Shown here: one piece after another, positions 35,996-44,201 of the stretch
How positions within the stretch are numbered: the first letter of the stretch is position 1
How the letters are laid out: the number at the start of each line of letters is the position of its first letter
Assembly (NCBI RefSeq): GCF_026410545.1
Contig: NZ_JAPMIT010000002.1
Coordinates: 1-64,000 of the forward strand
DNA: 64,000 nt
From: Microbacterium sp. STN6
GTDB lineage: Bacteria; Actinomycetota; Actinomycetes; Actinomycetales; Microbacteriaceae
Direction: 5' to 3'
Program-made: the position numbers and the translations under genes
Notes under the pieces: generated by a model
Databases searched by the model: none
Told to the model about the DNA's origin: nothing
What the model saw: only the letters and a program-made list of their open reading frames with translations

Positions 35996-36087
35996 TTCGA
36001 GACGGCGCTGCGCGCCTCCTCAACCCGCTGACGGCGCTGCGCGCCTCCTCGACCCGCTGACGGCGCTACGCGCCTCCTCAACCCGCT
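35996..36087. repeat. Palindromic repeat, family A, tandem array of 3
   Basis: One full GTTTCGAGAC start followed by three 30-bp units of hairpin GGCGC-TGC-GCGCC (TAC in the last) plus TCCTCAACCCGCTG. It lies at the convergent ends of the DUF255 and arylsulfotransferase genes. Confidence 0.85.
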
Positions 36088-36095
36088 GGCGCTCG

Positions 36096-37688
36096 CTATG
36101 ACGTAACGACAGCGGATGCGCCGAGCACGCGCCCGCCCGCGTCGAGTGCCTCGACGCGCACGGCCGCATGCGCCGGCGTCTCGATGCTGGTCTCGAAGCC
36201 GGCCCGCCGTGCCGTCCTGGCCACGGCGAGGCGGCGCGCATCCGGCCCCGCGAGAACGCGCCAGCGGTGCACGTCGGTCGCGCCGTTCCAGCTGACATGC
36301 ACAAGCATGCGGTCGTCGTTGCTGCCGCCCGCGCCGCCGCGCTCGACCGCCACCGCGGGCTTGGTGCGCGGCCTCGCATGCCATTCGCCGCGCCACCCTC
36401 GGTAGAGGTTCTTACCGAGACCACTCATCTCATACACGGCCTCACCGTCGCGGGTGAACTCGGTGAGCGCAGGGTCTGTACCCCACGTGACGAGCACGTG
36501 CCCGTTCTCGAGCAGTTGCGTGCTGCCCATGGCCGTGCCCGTATGCCCGCCGTACGCGTACTCGTGCAGCAGTTTCGCCGACCGCGCGCTCTCATCGAGT
36601 CGGAAGACCATGCCCCGCGACGCCTCGCCCTTCGTCTTCACTTCGACATGGTTGTCGTAGAGCGAGATGCTGCCGTCGGGCTGCCTGCGCACGTCGTGCT
36701 GCCACGAGAACACCGCATGTTCGGGCACGCTGATGTCGCTGTGCTTTCCGCCGAACCGCCAGAGCACGGCACCGCTCGTGCGGTCGATGCGGTACACGCA
36801 CCACGTGTGCCGGGCCGAGATGAGCAGCGCATCCCCGTCGTCGTCGACTCCGTTCACGTGGAAGTAGTCGAACGCGTGCTCGGGCGATGACCCGTCGTGC
36901 CCTTCGGTGAACGTCACCGCCTGATGCGTCTCCGTCACCGGCACGTGATCGAGCGAGTTCCAGTCGAGCAGTACCTCGCCCGTGCGCACGTCGATCTCCT
37001 GCACGTGGCCGGTGAACACGTACCCCTCTTTCGGCCCGCCGATGGCGCTGAGGTCGGCTGAAGCGGTGCCGTACGCGGTGATGAGGGCGGTGCCGCGGTC
37101 GGTCAGGTTGAACTCGTGCAGGTCGGCCTTCAGGCCGTTTCCGGCGTTGACGGTCGCCACCGGCCGGTACGAGGTGTCGAGAATCGTGCCGGAACCCTCG
37201 CCGTGGTACGCGACGCTCTTGCCAGACCAGTACGTGAGCACGGGTTCGCCCTCGAATCGTTGCACCCGAAGGTCGGTGAGGTCGGCGCGGGTCGGCTCGA
37301 TCCAGATGGGCTCGCCCGCGTCATCCATGATCATGCCGTTGAAGACGTCGTCTTTGGGGTCCACGAAAAGGTGACCGGATGCTGTCTGCGCCGACTTCCA
37401 CGTGCTCACGCGCGGTGCCTGTGCCTCGCTCGTGTGGTAGCTGCGCCAGCCCTTCGGCTCGGGCGTGGGGGAGGGGGTCGGCGCCGTGCCGGGGTAGGGG
37501 AACGCCCGGCCGGCGAAGAAGCCGCCCACGAGTGCGGCCGCCGCCGTTACGCCACCGCCGACGATGAGGGAGCGGCGCGTGATGCCGCGCTCAGGCGCCG
37601 ACGCGGCCTGCGGCTCTGTGCTCGCCTCAGCGTCAGGTCCCGGCCCGGGCGCGGCCTGCGGATGCGGCTCGTTCGCGTTGTTCGTCAT
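36096..37688 (-). CDS. Tat-exported arylsulfotransferase-like protein
   Basis: A 530-residue protein. It has a Pro/Ala-rich N-terminus, a twin-arginine signal (TRRSLIVGGG, about 37-46), one hydrophobic segment and a beta-propeller arylsulfotransferase (Arylsulfotran_2) region with repeated LLDWNSLDHVPVTETH, HVNGVDDDGDALLISARHT and WRFGGKHSD blocks. The family transfers sulfate between phenols outside the cytoplasm. TAGGCT lies 10 nt before the ATG. Substrates unknown. Confidence 0.82.
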   Translation of the reverse strand: MTNNANEPHPQAAPGPGPDAEASTEPQAASAPERGITRRSLIVGGGVTAAAALVGGFFAGRAFPYPGTAPTPSPTPEPKGWRSYHTSEAQAPRVSTWKSAQTASGHLFVDPKDDVFNGMIMDDAGEPIWIEPTRADLTDLRVQRFEGEPVLTYWSGKSVAYHGEGSGTILDTSYRPVATVNAGNGLKADLHEFNLTDRGTALITAYGTASADLSAIGGPKEGYVFTGHVQEIDVRTGEVLLDWNSLDHVPVTETHQAVTFTEGHDGSSPEHAFDYFHVNGVDDDGDALLISARHTWCVYRIDRTSGAVLWRFGGKHSDISVPEHAVFSWQHDVRRQPDGSISLYDNHVEVKTKGEASRGMVFRLDESARSAKLLHEYAYGGHTGTAMGSTQLLENGHVLVTWGTDPALTEFTRDGEAVYEMSGLGKNLYRGWRGEWHARPRTKPAVAVERGGAGGSNDDRMLVHVSWNGATDVHRWRVLAGPDARRLAVARTARRAGFETSIETPAHAAVRVEALDAGGRVLGASAVVTS

Positions 37689-37839
37689 GGCACTCTCGAG
37701 CCTACTGAAACGGTGGAGTGCCGCCGAGATACCCGAAACCTCGGCGGCACTCCACGGGAGAGGCTGAGCCTCGATCCCACCGGGATTTCCCCTTCCTCAA
37801 GCGTATTCTCCCCATTTGGGTGACACCATGTCACGATTT

Positions 37840-38637
37840 TCAGATAGTGAACGAGGGGGCGGCCAGCGCCGAGGCGCCGCGGCCGTAGTGCTCGGTTCCG
37901 AGCTGTATCGAGAGCGCACCCGCGGCGCTCTTGAGGTGTGCGATCGTGTCGTCGAGCCGCGACCCGAGCTGACGATGCGGCAGCGAGACCGCCAGCGACG
38001 CGAGAACGCCCGGCGCACGCACCGGCACAGCCACGCACGTGTAGCCGAGCGCGTATTCCTGGTGCTCCAGCGTCGCGCCCTGCGTGCGTTCGAGCTGGCT
38101 GAGCAGGGCGCGCCGGTCGCGTACGGTGTGTGGCGTGAGTTCCTCGAGCGGATGGCTGCTCAGGTAGTCCATGCGTTCCTCGGGGGCCAGCTCAGCAAGT
38201 ATCTGCTTGCCAAGAGCGGTGGCGTGCGCGCTGCGGTTGATACCGACCCACAGCTCCACACGGGGCGACGCCGCAGCATCCACGATGTCAACGACCTGCA
38301 CCTCACCGTCGTCGTAACGGGAGAGGTACGCGGTGACCCCGAGTTGTTCAGTCACCGAGCGAAGCGTGTTGCGGGTCTTGGCGAGGAACACGCCCTCGTC
38401 GTCGCTCGGGCGCAGTCCGGGGAATCTGCCGCCGAGTACAAGCCCGTCGGGCTCCTGCGCCAGGTAGCCCTCGTGAACGAGCGTGCGGGCGATGTTGTAC
38501 GCGGTACCCAGCGTCAGCCCGGTGAGCCGGGCGACGGTCTTCACGGGAACCGGCCGCGGAGCACTCGCCACGACGTCTACGAGGGTGAGCGCGCGCTGCA
38601 CCGAGGCGATCAGCGTCTGGCTGCGTTCCTCAGACAT
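37840..38637 (-). CDS. IclR family transcriptional regulator
   Basis: A 265-residue regulator. The N-terminal winged helix (about 7-65: VQRALTLVDVVASAPRPVPVKTVARLTGLTLGTAYNIARTL) precedes the GAF-like effector domain (about 80-255) with INRSAHATALGKQILAEL. Starts at ATG 38637 because AGGAGGTC precedes it; a longer frame runs into the repeat array. Target genes are not evident from the neighbourhood. Confidence 0.9.
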   Translation of the reverse strand: MSEERSQTLIASVQRALTLVDVVASAPRPVPVKTVARLTGLTLGTAYNIARTLVHEGYLAQEPDGLVLGGRFPGLRPSDDEGVFLAKTRNTLRSVTEQLGVTAYLSRYDDGEVQVVDIVDAAASPRVELWVGINRSAHATALGKQILAELAPEERMDYLSSHPLEELTPHTVRDRRALLSQLERTQGATLEHQEYALGYTCVAVPVRAPGVLASLAVSLPHRQLGSRLDDTIAHLKSAAGALSIQLGTEHYGRGASALAAPSFTI

Positions 38638-38668
38638 GCGGACCTCCTGCCTGCAGGCTAGTCTCCGC

Positions 38669-38769
38669 GACGCTGGCCGAGTAGCGCGACGCGAGTATCC
38701 CACGCTGGTCGAGTAGCGCGACGCGCGTATCCCACGCTGGTCGAGTAGCGCGACGCGCGTATCGAGACC
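38669..38769. repeat. Tandem 32-bp palindromic repeat, 3 units (family B)
   Basis: Units at 38669, 38701 and 38733: CGCTGGTCGAGTAGCGCG-ACGCGCGTATC. Each has a central GCGCG-A-CGCGC hairpin; the outermost ends GGTCGAGTA...TATCGAGACC are also near-inverted. It separates the IclR gene from the next. Confidence 0.88.
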
Positions 38770-39111
38770 TCAGGCGGCGTTCAGCCGCCCGAGCAGACCC
38801 CACACGGCCGGGGTGAGCTGCGGCCGGTCGAGCGCGATCTGCCGCAGCAGCCGGTACTCGAACTCCGCGGCACGGGAGGGATCGGCGGCCGGGTGATACG
38901 CGCGGGACTGCTGCTCGCGCAGGTCGTGGGCGGCGATGGTATCGGCCCGGAGCGAGCGGATCACCTGCTCGTCGACGCTCGGCAACTCGCACATGAAATC
39001 CCACGGATCGTCCCCGAGCCGACACCGATACTCGATGACGGCGTCGAGTTCGTCGCGCGCCTCCTGCCTCAGAACCTCGAGGCTTACAGGTATGCGTATG
39101 CGATCCATCAT
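38770..39111 (-). CDS. Hypothetical protein
   Basis: A 113-residue, mostly helical soluble protein I do not recognise. It is rich in Arg/Glu/Leu, with a central DPWDFMCELPSVDEQVIRSLRADT segment and an Ala-rich end. AAGGGGG lies upstream of the ATG pair (39111/39108). Its stop abuts the family B repeat array. Two CGCACTGTGTGA direct repeats lie immediately upstream. Confidence 0.6.
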   Translation of the reverse strand: MMDRIRIPVSLEVLRQEARDELDAVIEYRCRLGDDPWDFMCELPSVDEQVIRSLRADTIAAHDLREQQSRAYHPAADPSRAAEFEYRLLRQIALDRPQLTPAVWGLLGRLNAA

Positions 39112-39122
39112 CACGGTCCCCC

Positions 39123-39151
39123 TTCGCACTGTGTGACTTCGCACTGTGTGA
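39123..39151. promoter_or_regulatory. Two direct repeats TTCGCACTGTGTGA
   Basis: Perfect 14-bp copies at 39123-39136 and 39138-39151, a 15-bp period, just upstream of the hypothetical gene at 39111. Placement suggests a regulator site, but no matching regulator is identified. Confidence 0.45.
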
Positions 39152-39247
39152 AAAGAGTACGTCGCGAAACGCGAGAGGTCGAACTGAGCCGTAACGCGTG
39201 TCGACCGCATGGCGCGACGGTCAGACGCAACGAGAAAGAAGGAAGCA

Positions 39248-39295
39248 ATGAGAGCCACACCGCATCCGCATCCGCATCTCAGCCACGCGCAATAG
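39248..39295 (+). CDS. 15-codon His-rich upstream ORF
   Basis: MRATPHPHPHLSHAQ, four His in fifteen residues, with GAAGGAAG 4 nt before the ATG. It ends 32 nt before the UPF0303 gene. It could be a leader peptide or simply a chance frame; the good ribosome site is the main support. Confidence 0.35.
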   Translation: MRATPHPHPHLSHAQ

Positions 39296-39327
39296 GGTGG
39301 AGGCTCGGCACGAGACGAGGAGCGTAG

Positions 39328-39852
39328 ATGAGCGGCACGCGAGGTGGCCAGGACGGGCTCGAGGAACTGCTCGAGCAGGAACTCCAGCTGCAATTCGATT
39401 CGTTCACGCACGACGACGCGTGGTCGATCGGCATGCGTCTCGTACAGCTTGCAAGCGACCGCTCGCTGCCCGTCGCGATCGCGGTGATGCTCGGCGATCA
39501 GCGAGCGTTCCATGCGGGGCTGGCGGGAGCATCCGCTGACAATGATGCGTGGCTGGAACGCAAGTTCCGCGTGGTGCGCCGATTCGGCCACTCGTCGCTC
39601 GCTGTCGGGGAGCAGTACCGGGCGCGCGGCGGCGACTTCGACACCGATTCGCGGCTCGACACTGACCTGTACGCGGCGCACGGCGGCGCGTTCCCGATTC
39701 TGGTGCGCGGCGCCATCGTGGGCGTCGCCGGGGTCTCCGGGCTTGCCCAGCGCGACGATCACGCGCTCGTGGTCGAGGCGCTCGAGGCGCACCGCGACGA
39801 CATTCGGGATGCGAAGGCCAGGCGGCGGCGCCGGGCTGCGGGCGGTGAATAG
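39328..39852 (+). CDS. UPF0303 / heme-degrading domain protein
   Basis: A 174-residue protein of the HbpS-like PF03928 family (UPF0303). It shows FDSFTHDDAWSIGMRL near the start, FHAGLAGASADNDAWLERKFRVVRRFGHSS in the middle and AAHGGAFPILVRGAIVGVAGVSGL as the GlcG-type motif. Homologues bind heme or small molecules; the biochemical role of UPF0303 is not settled. GAGGAG precedes the ATG. Confidence 0.85.
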   Translation: MSGTRGGQDGLEELLEQELQLQFDSFTHDDAWSIGMRLVQLASDRSLPVAIAVMLGDQRAFHAGLAGASADNDAWLERKFRVVRRFGHSSLAVGEQYRARGGDFDTDSRLDTDLYAAHGGAFPILVRGAIVGVAGVSGLAQRDDHALVVEALEAHRDDIRDAKARRRRRAAGGE

Positions 39853-39876
39853 CGAGTCTGCGGGCGGCGAAGCAGG

Positions 39877-40401
39877 TCAGCGACCGGCGTCGCGCTCGAC
39901 GGGCACGGTCTCGATGTCGTGCAACCGGCCCTCGCGCGCGATGGCGGTCATGTAGGTGCACGTCGGCTGGCGGCGGCGGTCGGTGGGGGAGCCCGGATTC
40001 AGCAGGCGCAAGCCGCGCGGGGTCACGGTGTTCCACGGAATGTGGCTGTGTCCGAAGACCAGCACATCGGCCTCGTCGGCATAGGCGGCATCGCAGCGCT
40101 TCTCGCGCCCGGTTGCGGCCCCAGTCTCGTGCACGACCGCGAACCGCACGCCCTCGAGCGTGACCCGAGCGACCTCGGGCAGTCGCGCTCGCAGCGCGTC
40201 ACCGTCGTTGTTGCCGTAGACGCCGACGAGGCGCGGTGCTCGCTCGGCGAGCGCATCCAGCACGTCGACGCTGTTCCAGTCGCCCGCGTGAATGACCACG
40301 TCGGCTGCGTCAACCGCTGCCCACACCGCAGCCGAGAGCCGGCGTGCGCGCTGAGGCACGTGCGTATCCGAGAGCATGAGGATGCGCGTGCCCGCTGCCA
40401 T
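39877..40401 (-). CDS. Metallophosphoesterase, YfcE/MJ0936-like
   Basis: A 174-residue calcineurin-like phosphoesterase. Metal-binding motifs are LSDTHVP (about 9-15), HAGDWNS (about 38-44), GNND (about 63-66), VHETG and FGHSHIP (about 115-121). The family hydrolyses phosphodiesters in cytoplasm. It lies 62 nt from the mycoredoxin gene on the same strand and could be co-transcribed with it. Confidence 0.88.
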   Translation of the reverse strand: MAAGTRILMLSDTHVPQRARRLSAAVWAAVDAADVVIHAGDWNSVDVLDALAERAPRLVGVYGNNDGDALRARLPEVARVTLEGVRFAVVHETGAATGREKRCDAAYADEADVLVFGHSHIPWNTVTPRGLRLLNPGSPTDRRRQPTCTYMTAIAREGRLHDIETVPVERDAGR

Positions 40402-40463
40402 CGCCGTGCCGCTCTCGTCTCTGGCGAACTCGTCTCTGATTGAACCCCTCCGGGCACGCCGGC

Positions 40464-40739
40464 TCAGGCCGGCGTGCGCCCGAGCTCCACGAGCTTGGCC
40501 CGCAGCTCGTCGTTGGTGGGCTCCACCTGGTGCGCCCCGTCAGGGAACACGATGACCGGGATGTTGGTGCGACCGCTGATCGCGTGCGCGCGATCGGCGG
40601 CATCCGCGGTCTTCTCGAGATCGATGTACTCGTAGTCGATGCCGAGGCCGTCGAGCAGAGCCTTCGAGCGGCGGCAGTCGCCGCACCACTCGGCCCCGAA
40701 CATGGTGATGGTGGCGGGGATGTCGGTGGTGTCGCTCAT
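40464..40739 (-). CDS. Mycoredoxin / glutaredoxin-like protein
   Basis: A 91-residue thioredoxin-fold protein with the WCGDC active site (C19, C22), a cis-Pro TNIPVIVFPDG loop and a short C-terminal helix, matching mycoredoxins that reduce mycothiol mixed disulfides in Actinobacteria. Leaderless start: TAGAAT lies 6 nt before the ATG. Confidence 0.87.
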   Translation of the reverse strand: MSDTTDIPATITMFGAEWCGDCRRSKALLDGLGIDYEYIDLEKTADAADRAHAISGRTNIPVIVFPDGAHQVEPTNDELRAKLVELGRTPA

Positions 40740-40745
40740 GCTTCG

Positions 40746-40751
40746 ATTCTA
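40746..40751 (-). promoter_or_regulatory. Leaderless -10 element TAGAAT
   Basis: Minus-strand TAGAAT, 6 nt, then the ATG at 40739; the closest match to a consensus -10 in this set. Confidence 0.65.
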
Positions 40752-40836
40752 CGTACTGCCGCTGATTCGAGGCCGGGAGTACCGTCGAAGGCGTCCGTTC
40801 ACGGGAGTCGTGAGAGTCACGGGAGAAGGAAGATCA

Positions 40837-41868
40837 ATGCGCTATCGCATGCTCGGCAACAGCGGCGCCGTCGTCTCGGAATTCGCGCTCGGCACCATGA
40901 CGTTCGGCCATGAGGCAGACGAGGCCACCTCGCACCGCATCCTCGACACGTTCATCGAGGCGGGCGGCACGTTCATCGACACGGCGGATGTGTACAGCTC
41001 CGGTACGTCCGAGAGCATCATCGGCAGCTGGCTGACGTCGCATGCGAGCGAGCGTGAGCAAGTGGTGATCGCTACCAAGGCGCGCGCACCGATGGGGGAA
41101 GGGCCGAACGATCTCGGCATCTCGCGGCGGCACCTTTCCCGGGCGCTCGATGCGTCGCTGTCGCGGCTCGGGGTCGAGAACATCGACCTCTACCAGATGC
41201 ACGCGTGGGACGCGCTGACGCCCATCGACGAGACCCTGCGCTTTCTCGACGACGCCATCTCGGCCGGCAAGATCTCGTACTACGGCTTCTCGAACTTCCT
41301 CGGCTGGCAGCTCACAAAGGCTGTGCACGTGGCGCGCGCTCACGGTTGGGCGCCACCCGTCACGCTGCAGCCGCAGTACAACCTGCTCGTTCGCGACATT
41401 GAGCACGAGGTCGTGCCGGCCGCGCTCGACGCGAACGTGGGGCTGCTGCCATGGTCGCCCCTGGCCGGAGGCTGGCTGACCGGCAAGTACCAGCGCAACG
41501 TCGACCCCACCGGCGCCACCCGGCTCGGCGAGAACCCGCAGCGTGGCATGGAGGCCTGGCAGAAGCGCAACGACGACGAGCGCACCTGGCGCGTGCTCGA
41601 TGAGGTGGGGCGAGTAGCGGATGCGCATGGCGCGTCGAAATCCCAGGTCGCGCTCGCGTGGCTGAACTCGAGGCCCGCCGTGACGAGCGTGATCCTCGGC
41701 GCCCGCACCGTCGAGCAGCTGCAGGACAACCTCGGTGCGGTCGAACTCTTCCTCACGTCACAGGAGCTGGATGGGCTGTCGGCAGCAAGCGCGCCGGAGG
41801 CCGACGACTACCCGTACGGGCCGGCCGGGGTCAGGCAGCGGCACCGCCGTATCGAGGGCGGGCGCTGA
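40837..41868 (+). CDS. Aldo/keto reductase (YajO/L-glyceraldehyde 3-phosphate reductase-like)
   Basis: A 343-residue AKR. FIDTADVYSSGTSE (Asp, Tyr), IATKARAP (Lys), LYQMHAWD (His) and VTSVILGARTVEQLQDNL are visible. Longer than the DkgA-like ones and closest in pattern to the oxidoreductases of the YajO group. GAGAAGGAAG precedes the ATG; upstream codons in the open frame are not part of the fold. Confidence 0.9.
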   Translation: MRYRMLGNSGAVVSEFALGTMTFGHEADEATSHRILDTFIEAGGTFIDTADVYSSGTSESIIGSWLTSHASEREQVVIATKARAPMGEGPNDLGISRRHLSRALDASLSRLGVENIDLYQMHAWDALTPIDETLRFLDDAISAGKISYYGFSNFLGWQLTKAVHVARAHGWAPPVTLQPQYNLLVRDIEHEVVPAALDANVGLLPWSPLAGGWLTGKYQRNVDPTGATRLGENPQRGMEAWQKRNDDERTWRVLDEVGRVADAHGASKSQVALAWLNSRPAVTSVILGARTVEQLQDNLGAVELFLTSQELDGLSAASAPEADDYPYGPAGVRQRHRRIEGGR

Positions 41869-41872
41869 AGGG

Positions 41873-41878
41873 TAGCCT
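41873..41878 (+). promoter_or_regulatory. Leaderless -10 element TAGCCT
   Basis: TAGCCT, 7 nt, then the ATG at 41886. Confidence 0.55.
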
Positions 41879-41885
41879 TGCGAAC

Positions 41886-42002
41886 ATGAGCGATCACCGT
41901 ACTTACCCCGCGAAGACCGGCGTCGGCTCCGTTATGATCTGGGTCGCGGTCGCCCTCGCGATCATCGGCGTCATCGGGTTCATCTGGCGCGTGCTGCAGT
42001 AG
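41886..42002 (+). CDS. Small single-pass membrane protein
   Basis: 38 residues: a polar start (MSDHRTYPAKTG) and one transmembrane helix (VMIWVAVALAIIGVIGFIW). A leaderless -10 precedes it, giving good support despite its size. Its end overlaps the convergent GST-like gene by 23 nt. Function unknown. Confidence 0.65.
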   Translation: MSDHRTYPAKTGVGSVMIWVAVALAIIGVIGFIWRVLQ

Positions 42003-43005
42003 CCGCGGCGCCGTGGCCTGGCGGCACGACCTCGCCGGCGACAGGCGGGCCGGGCGGCGTGCCATCGCCGAAGGGGCGGCCCCCGAGGTCGTCGCGGTGG
42101 TGCGGGGTGAGCCATCCGGAGGTGTCGGGGCCGAGCGGCACGATGCCGGTCGGATTGATGTCGGAGTGCACCAGATAGTAGTGCTGCTTGATTTGCACGA
42201 AGTCGATGGTGTCGCCGAAACCCGGCGTCTGAAACAGGTCGCGCGCGTAGGCCCACAGCGCCGGCATCTCGGTGAGCTTGTTGCGATTGCACTTGAAATG
42301 GCCGTGGTAGACGGCGTCGAAGCGGGCGAGCGTGGTGAAGAGGCGCACGTCGGCCTCGGTAATCGTGTCGCCGACGAGATAGCGCTGGTCGGTGAGCCGG
42401 GCCTCGAGCCAGTCGAGCCGGTCGAAGAGACGATGGTAGGCGTCGTCGTACGCCTTCTGCGAGCCGGCGAACCCGGCGCGGTACACGCCGTTGTTGACGT
42501 CGGAGTACACCACGGCGTTGACCTCGTCGATCTCGCCGCGCAGGCGCTCGGGGTAGAGGTCGGGGGCGCCGTCGCGGTGGAAGTCGACCCACTCGGTCTC
42601 GAAGTCGATGGTGATCTGCGGGTAGTTGTTGGTGACCACCGCGCCGGTCGGGATATCGACGATGGCGGGAACGGTGATGCCGCGTGGGTAGTCGGGGAAG
42701 CGGGCGAAGTAGGCCTGCTGCAGCCGCTCGATGCCGAGCACCGGATCGACGGCGCCGGGGTCGAGGTCGAAGGTCCAGCTGCGCTCGTCGTGGGTGGGGC
42801 CGGGCATGCCGAGTGAGATCGCGTCTTCGAGGCCGAGCAGCCGGCGCACGATGATGGAGCGATTCGCCCAGGGGCATGCGCGGGCCGCGACGAGGCGGTA
42901 ACGGCCGGGCTCGACCGGCCATCCGTCGCGGACATCGCGGGTGATGCGGTCTTCGATGTACGCCGTGTCGCGGTTGTACTCGGTGCCGGGCTCGACGTAG
43001 GTCAT
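41980..43005 (-). CDS. Glutathionyl-hydroquinone reductase-like (Xi-class GST) protein
   Basis: A 341-residue GST-fold enzyme. ARACPWANR (C44, the thiol-attacking Cys), TVPAIVD (cis-Pro), NNYPQIT and the helical domain with YLVGDTITEADVRLFTTLARFDAVYHGHFKCN match the ECM4/YqjG family. Enzymes of this class reduce thiol conjugates of hydroquinones. Since Actinobacteria generally use mycothiol, the co-substrate is probably not glutathione. The Gly/Pro/Ala tail is low complexity. The ATG overlaps the upstream stop. Confidence 0.88.
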   Translation of the reverse strand: MTYVEPGTEYNRDTAYIEDRITRDVRDGWPVEPGRYRLVAARACPWANRSIIVRRLLGLEDAISLGMPGPTHDERSWTFDLDPGAVDPVLGIERLQQAYFARFPDYPRGITVPAIVDIPTGAVVTNNYPQITIDFETEWVDFHRDGAPDLYPERLRGEIDEVNAVVYSDVNNGVYRAGFAGSQKAYDDAYHRLFDRLDWLEARLTDQRYLVGDTITEADVRLFTTLARFDAVYHGHFKCNRNKLTEMPALWAYARDLFQTPGFGDTIDFVQIKQHYYLVHSDINPTGIVPLGPDTSGWLTPHHRDDLGGRPFGDGTPPGPPVAGEVVPPGHGAAATAARAR

Positions 43006-43319
43006 CGGCCCGTGCCGGATTCGGGCGTCGTGTCGGTCCCGAGTGCCGTGTCGGTGCTCGGAGCGGTGCCGGATCCCGGCGATGTGTCGGTGCTCGGAGC
43101 CGTGTCGTGGTCGGCGTCATCCGCCTCGGTGTCTCCGGAACTGTTCAGGCCTTCCTCGCCCGGCATGTCGGGATCGTTCGCAGTGTCGAGCGCCGATCCG
43201 CCTGCCACGACGCCCGCGGCGCTGTTGCTCGGGTCTTCCTGGCCCGGAAGGTGCGCCGTCTGCCCCGGCACACCGTCGAGCTTCTGCTCGCTGCCCACTT
43301 TTCTCAGATCGTCGTCCAT
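43002..43319 (-). CDS. Low-complexity acidic hypothetical protein
   Basis: A 105-residue Asp/Ser/Thr/Gly-rich protein with a short charged start (MDDDLRKVGSEQKLDG) and near-repeats of the type GTAPSTDT in its second half. Probably disordered. It precedes the GST-like gene with a 4-nt overlap and has a leaderless -10 (TACACT), so the pair forms an operon. Function unknown. Confidence 0.6.
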   Translation of the reverse strand: MDDDLRKVGSEQKLDGVPGQTAHLPGQEDPSNSAAGVVAGGSALDTANDPDMPGEEGLNSSGDTEADDADHDTAPSTDTSPGSGTAPSTDTALGTDTTPESGTGR

Positions 43320-43326
43320 GCCCGCC

Positions 43327-43332
43327 AGTGTA
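43327..43332 (-). promoter_or_regulatory. Leaderless -10 element TACACT
   Basis: Minus-strand TACACT, 7 nt, then the ATG at 43319. Divergent from the TAAGGT element 35 bp away. Confidence 0.55.
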
Positions 43333-43366
43333 AGTCGCGGCTGCGCCGGCGTCAGGGGCAGTCCGC

Positions 43367-43372
43367 TAAGGT
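43367..43372 (+). promoter_or_regulatory. Leaderless -10 element TAAGGT
   Basis: TAAGGT, 6 nt, then the GTG at 43379. Confidence 0.55.
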
Positions 43373-43378
43373 GATCGC

Positions 43379-43930
43379 GTGCCCAGCCCACACGCCGTCA
43401 CACTCCGTCCTCGTACCGAAGCAGACTTAGACGTGCTGTTCGCTCTCGCGTCGGACCTGAGCACGTGGGAAGAGCGAAGTCCATCGACGCCCGCACCCAT
43501 GGCCCGCGAGACGTTCGACGCTCGCCTTGCGCGGGCCGATGCCGAGTCATCCGGCACGAGCGTCCGCTTCGTGATCGACGTCGATGGGGATGCCGTGGGC
43601 AGCGTCTCGCTCTTCGAATTCGACGAGCTCGCCCGCCACGCGGAGGTCGGTATCGTTGTCGCTGCCGGGTTCCGCGGCAAGGGCATCGGAACGGCGGCGA
43701 TCTCTCAGATCGTCGAGTTCGCATTCGTGCGCTGCAACCTGCGCCGGGTGCACTTGCAAGCGATCGCGTCGAACGTCGCCGCCATCCGTGCGTACGAGAA
43801 GGCCGGCTTCGTCATCGAAGGCCGCCAGCGCGAGCACGCCTGGGTCCGTGGGCGATATGAGGACATCGTCATCATGGGAATCCTCCGTTCGGACTGGAAA
43901 ACTCGACCCGACCAGCCGCACGTCGCATAA
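43379..43930 (+). CDS. GNAT acetyltransferase, RimJ/RimL-like
   Basis: A 183-residue acetyltransferase. VTLRPRTEADLDVLFALASDLSTWEER opens it, AEVGIVVAAGFRGKGIGTAAISQIVEFAF is the acetyl-CoA motif A (RGKGIG), and NVAAIRAYEKAGFVIEGRQREHAWVRGRYEDIVIMGIL is the RimJ/L-type ending. Acetylates protein N-termini or small amines; substrate unknown. Confidence 0.88.
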   Translation: MPSPHAVTLRPRTEADLDVLFALASDLSTWEERSPSTPAPMARETFDARLARADAESSGTSVRFVIDVDGDAVGSVSLFEFDELARHAEVGIVVAAGFRGKGIGTAAISQIVEFAFVRCNLRRVHLQAIASNVAAIRAYEKAGFVIEGRQREHAWVRGRYEDIVIMGILRSDWKTRPDQPHVA

Positions 43931-43992
43931 GCGGACGGCAACCGTCCTCTCCTTCACCCCCTCGTCTGCAGCCACCCGCATGCGCGCACCGA

Positions 43993-44081
43993 CGAACGAA
44001 AACGACGGTGATTCTGTCGAAAACGGTCTGATCCAGTGCTGATCGAGCCGATTTGTTCGATATCACCGTCGTTTTCGTTCG
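43993..44081. repeat. Long inverted repeat, 20-bp perfect arms
   Basis: Arms 43993-44012 and 44062-44081 are perfect complements (CGAACGAAAACGACGGTGAT) with a 49-bp loop that itself partly pairs. It lies between the GNAT gene and the promoter of the nuclease-helicase. It resembles a small non-autonomous element or a strong terminator; no T-tract is seen. Confidence 0.85.
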
Positions 44082-44189
44082 GCGAGCGCGGGCGGGGGCG
44101 GGGCGAGCGCGGGCGGGCGCCGGGCGCGCTCGGGCGCGGGTGGTGCAGGCGTCGGCGGCAGCAGCGCGGTGGGTGTCAGAGGGTGCCGA

Positions 44190-44195
44190 TACTCT
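44190..44195 (+). promoter_or_regulatory. Leaderless -10 element TACTCT
   Basis: TACTCT, 6 nt, then the ATG at 44202. Confidence 0.55.
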
Positions 44196-44201
44196 CAGTG
44201 C

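Noticed and set aside
36168-36890. Long plus-strand frame in the arylsulfotransferase gene
   Set aside because: Shadow of the minus-strand gene, which has a Tat signal and propeller repeats.
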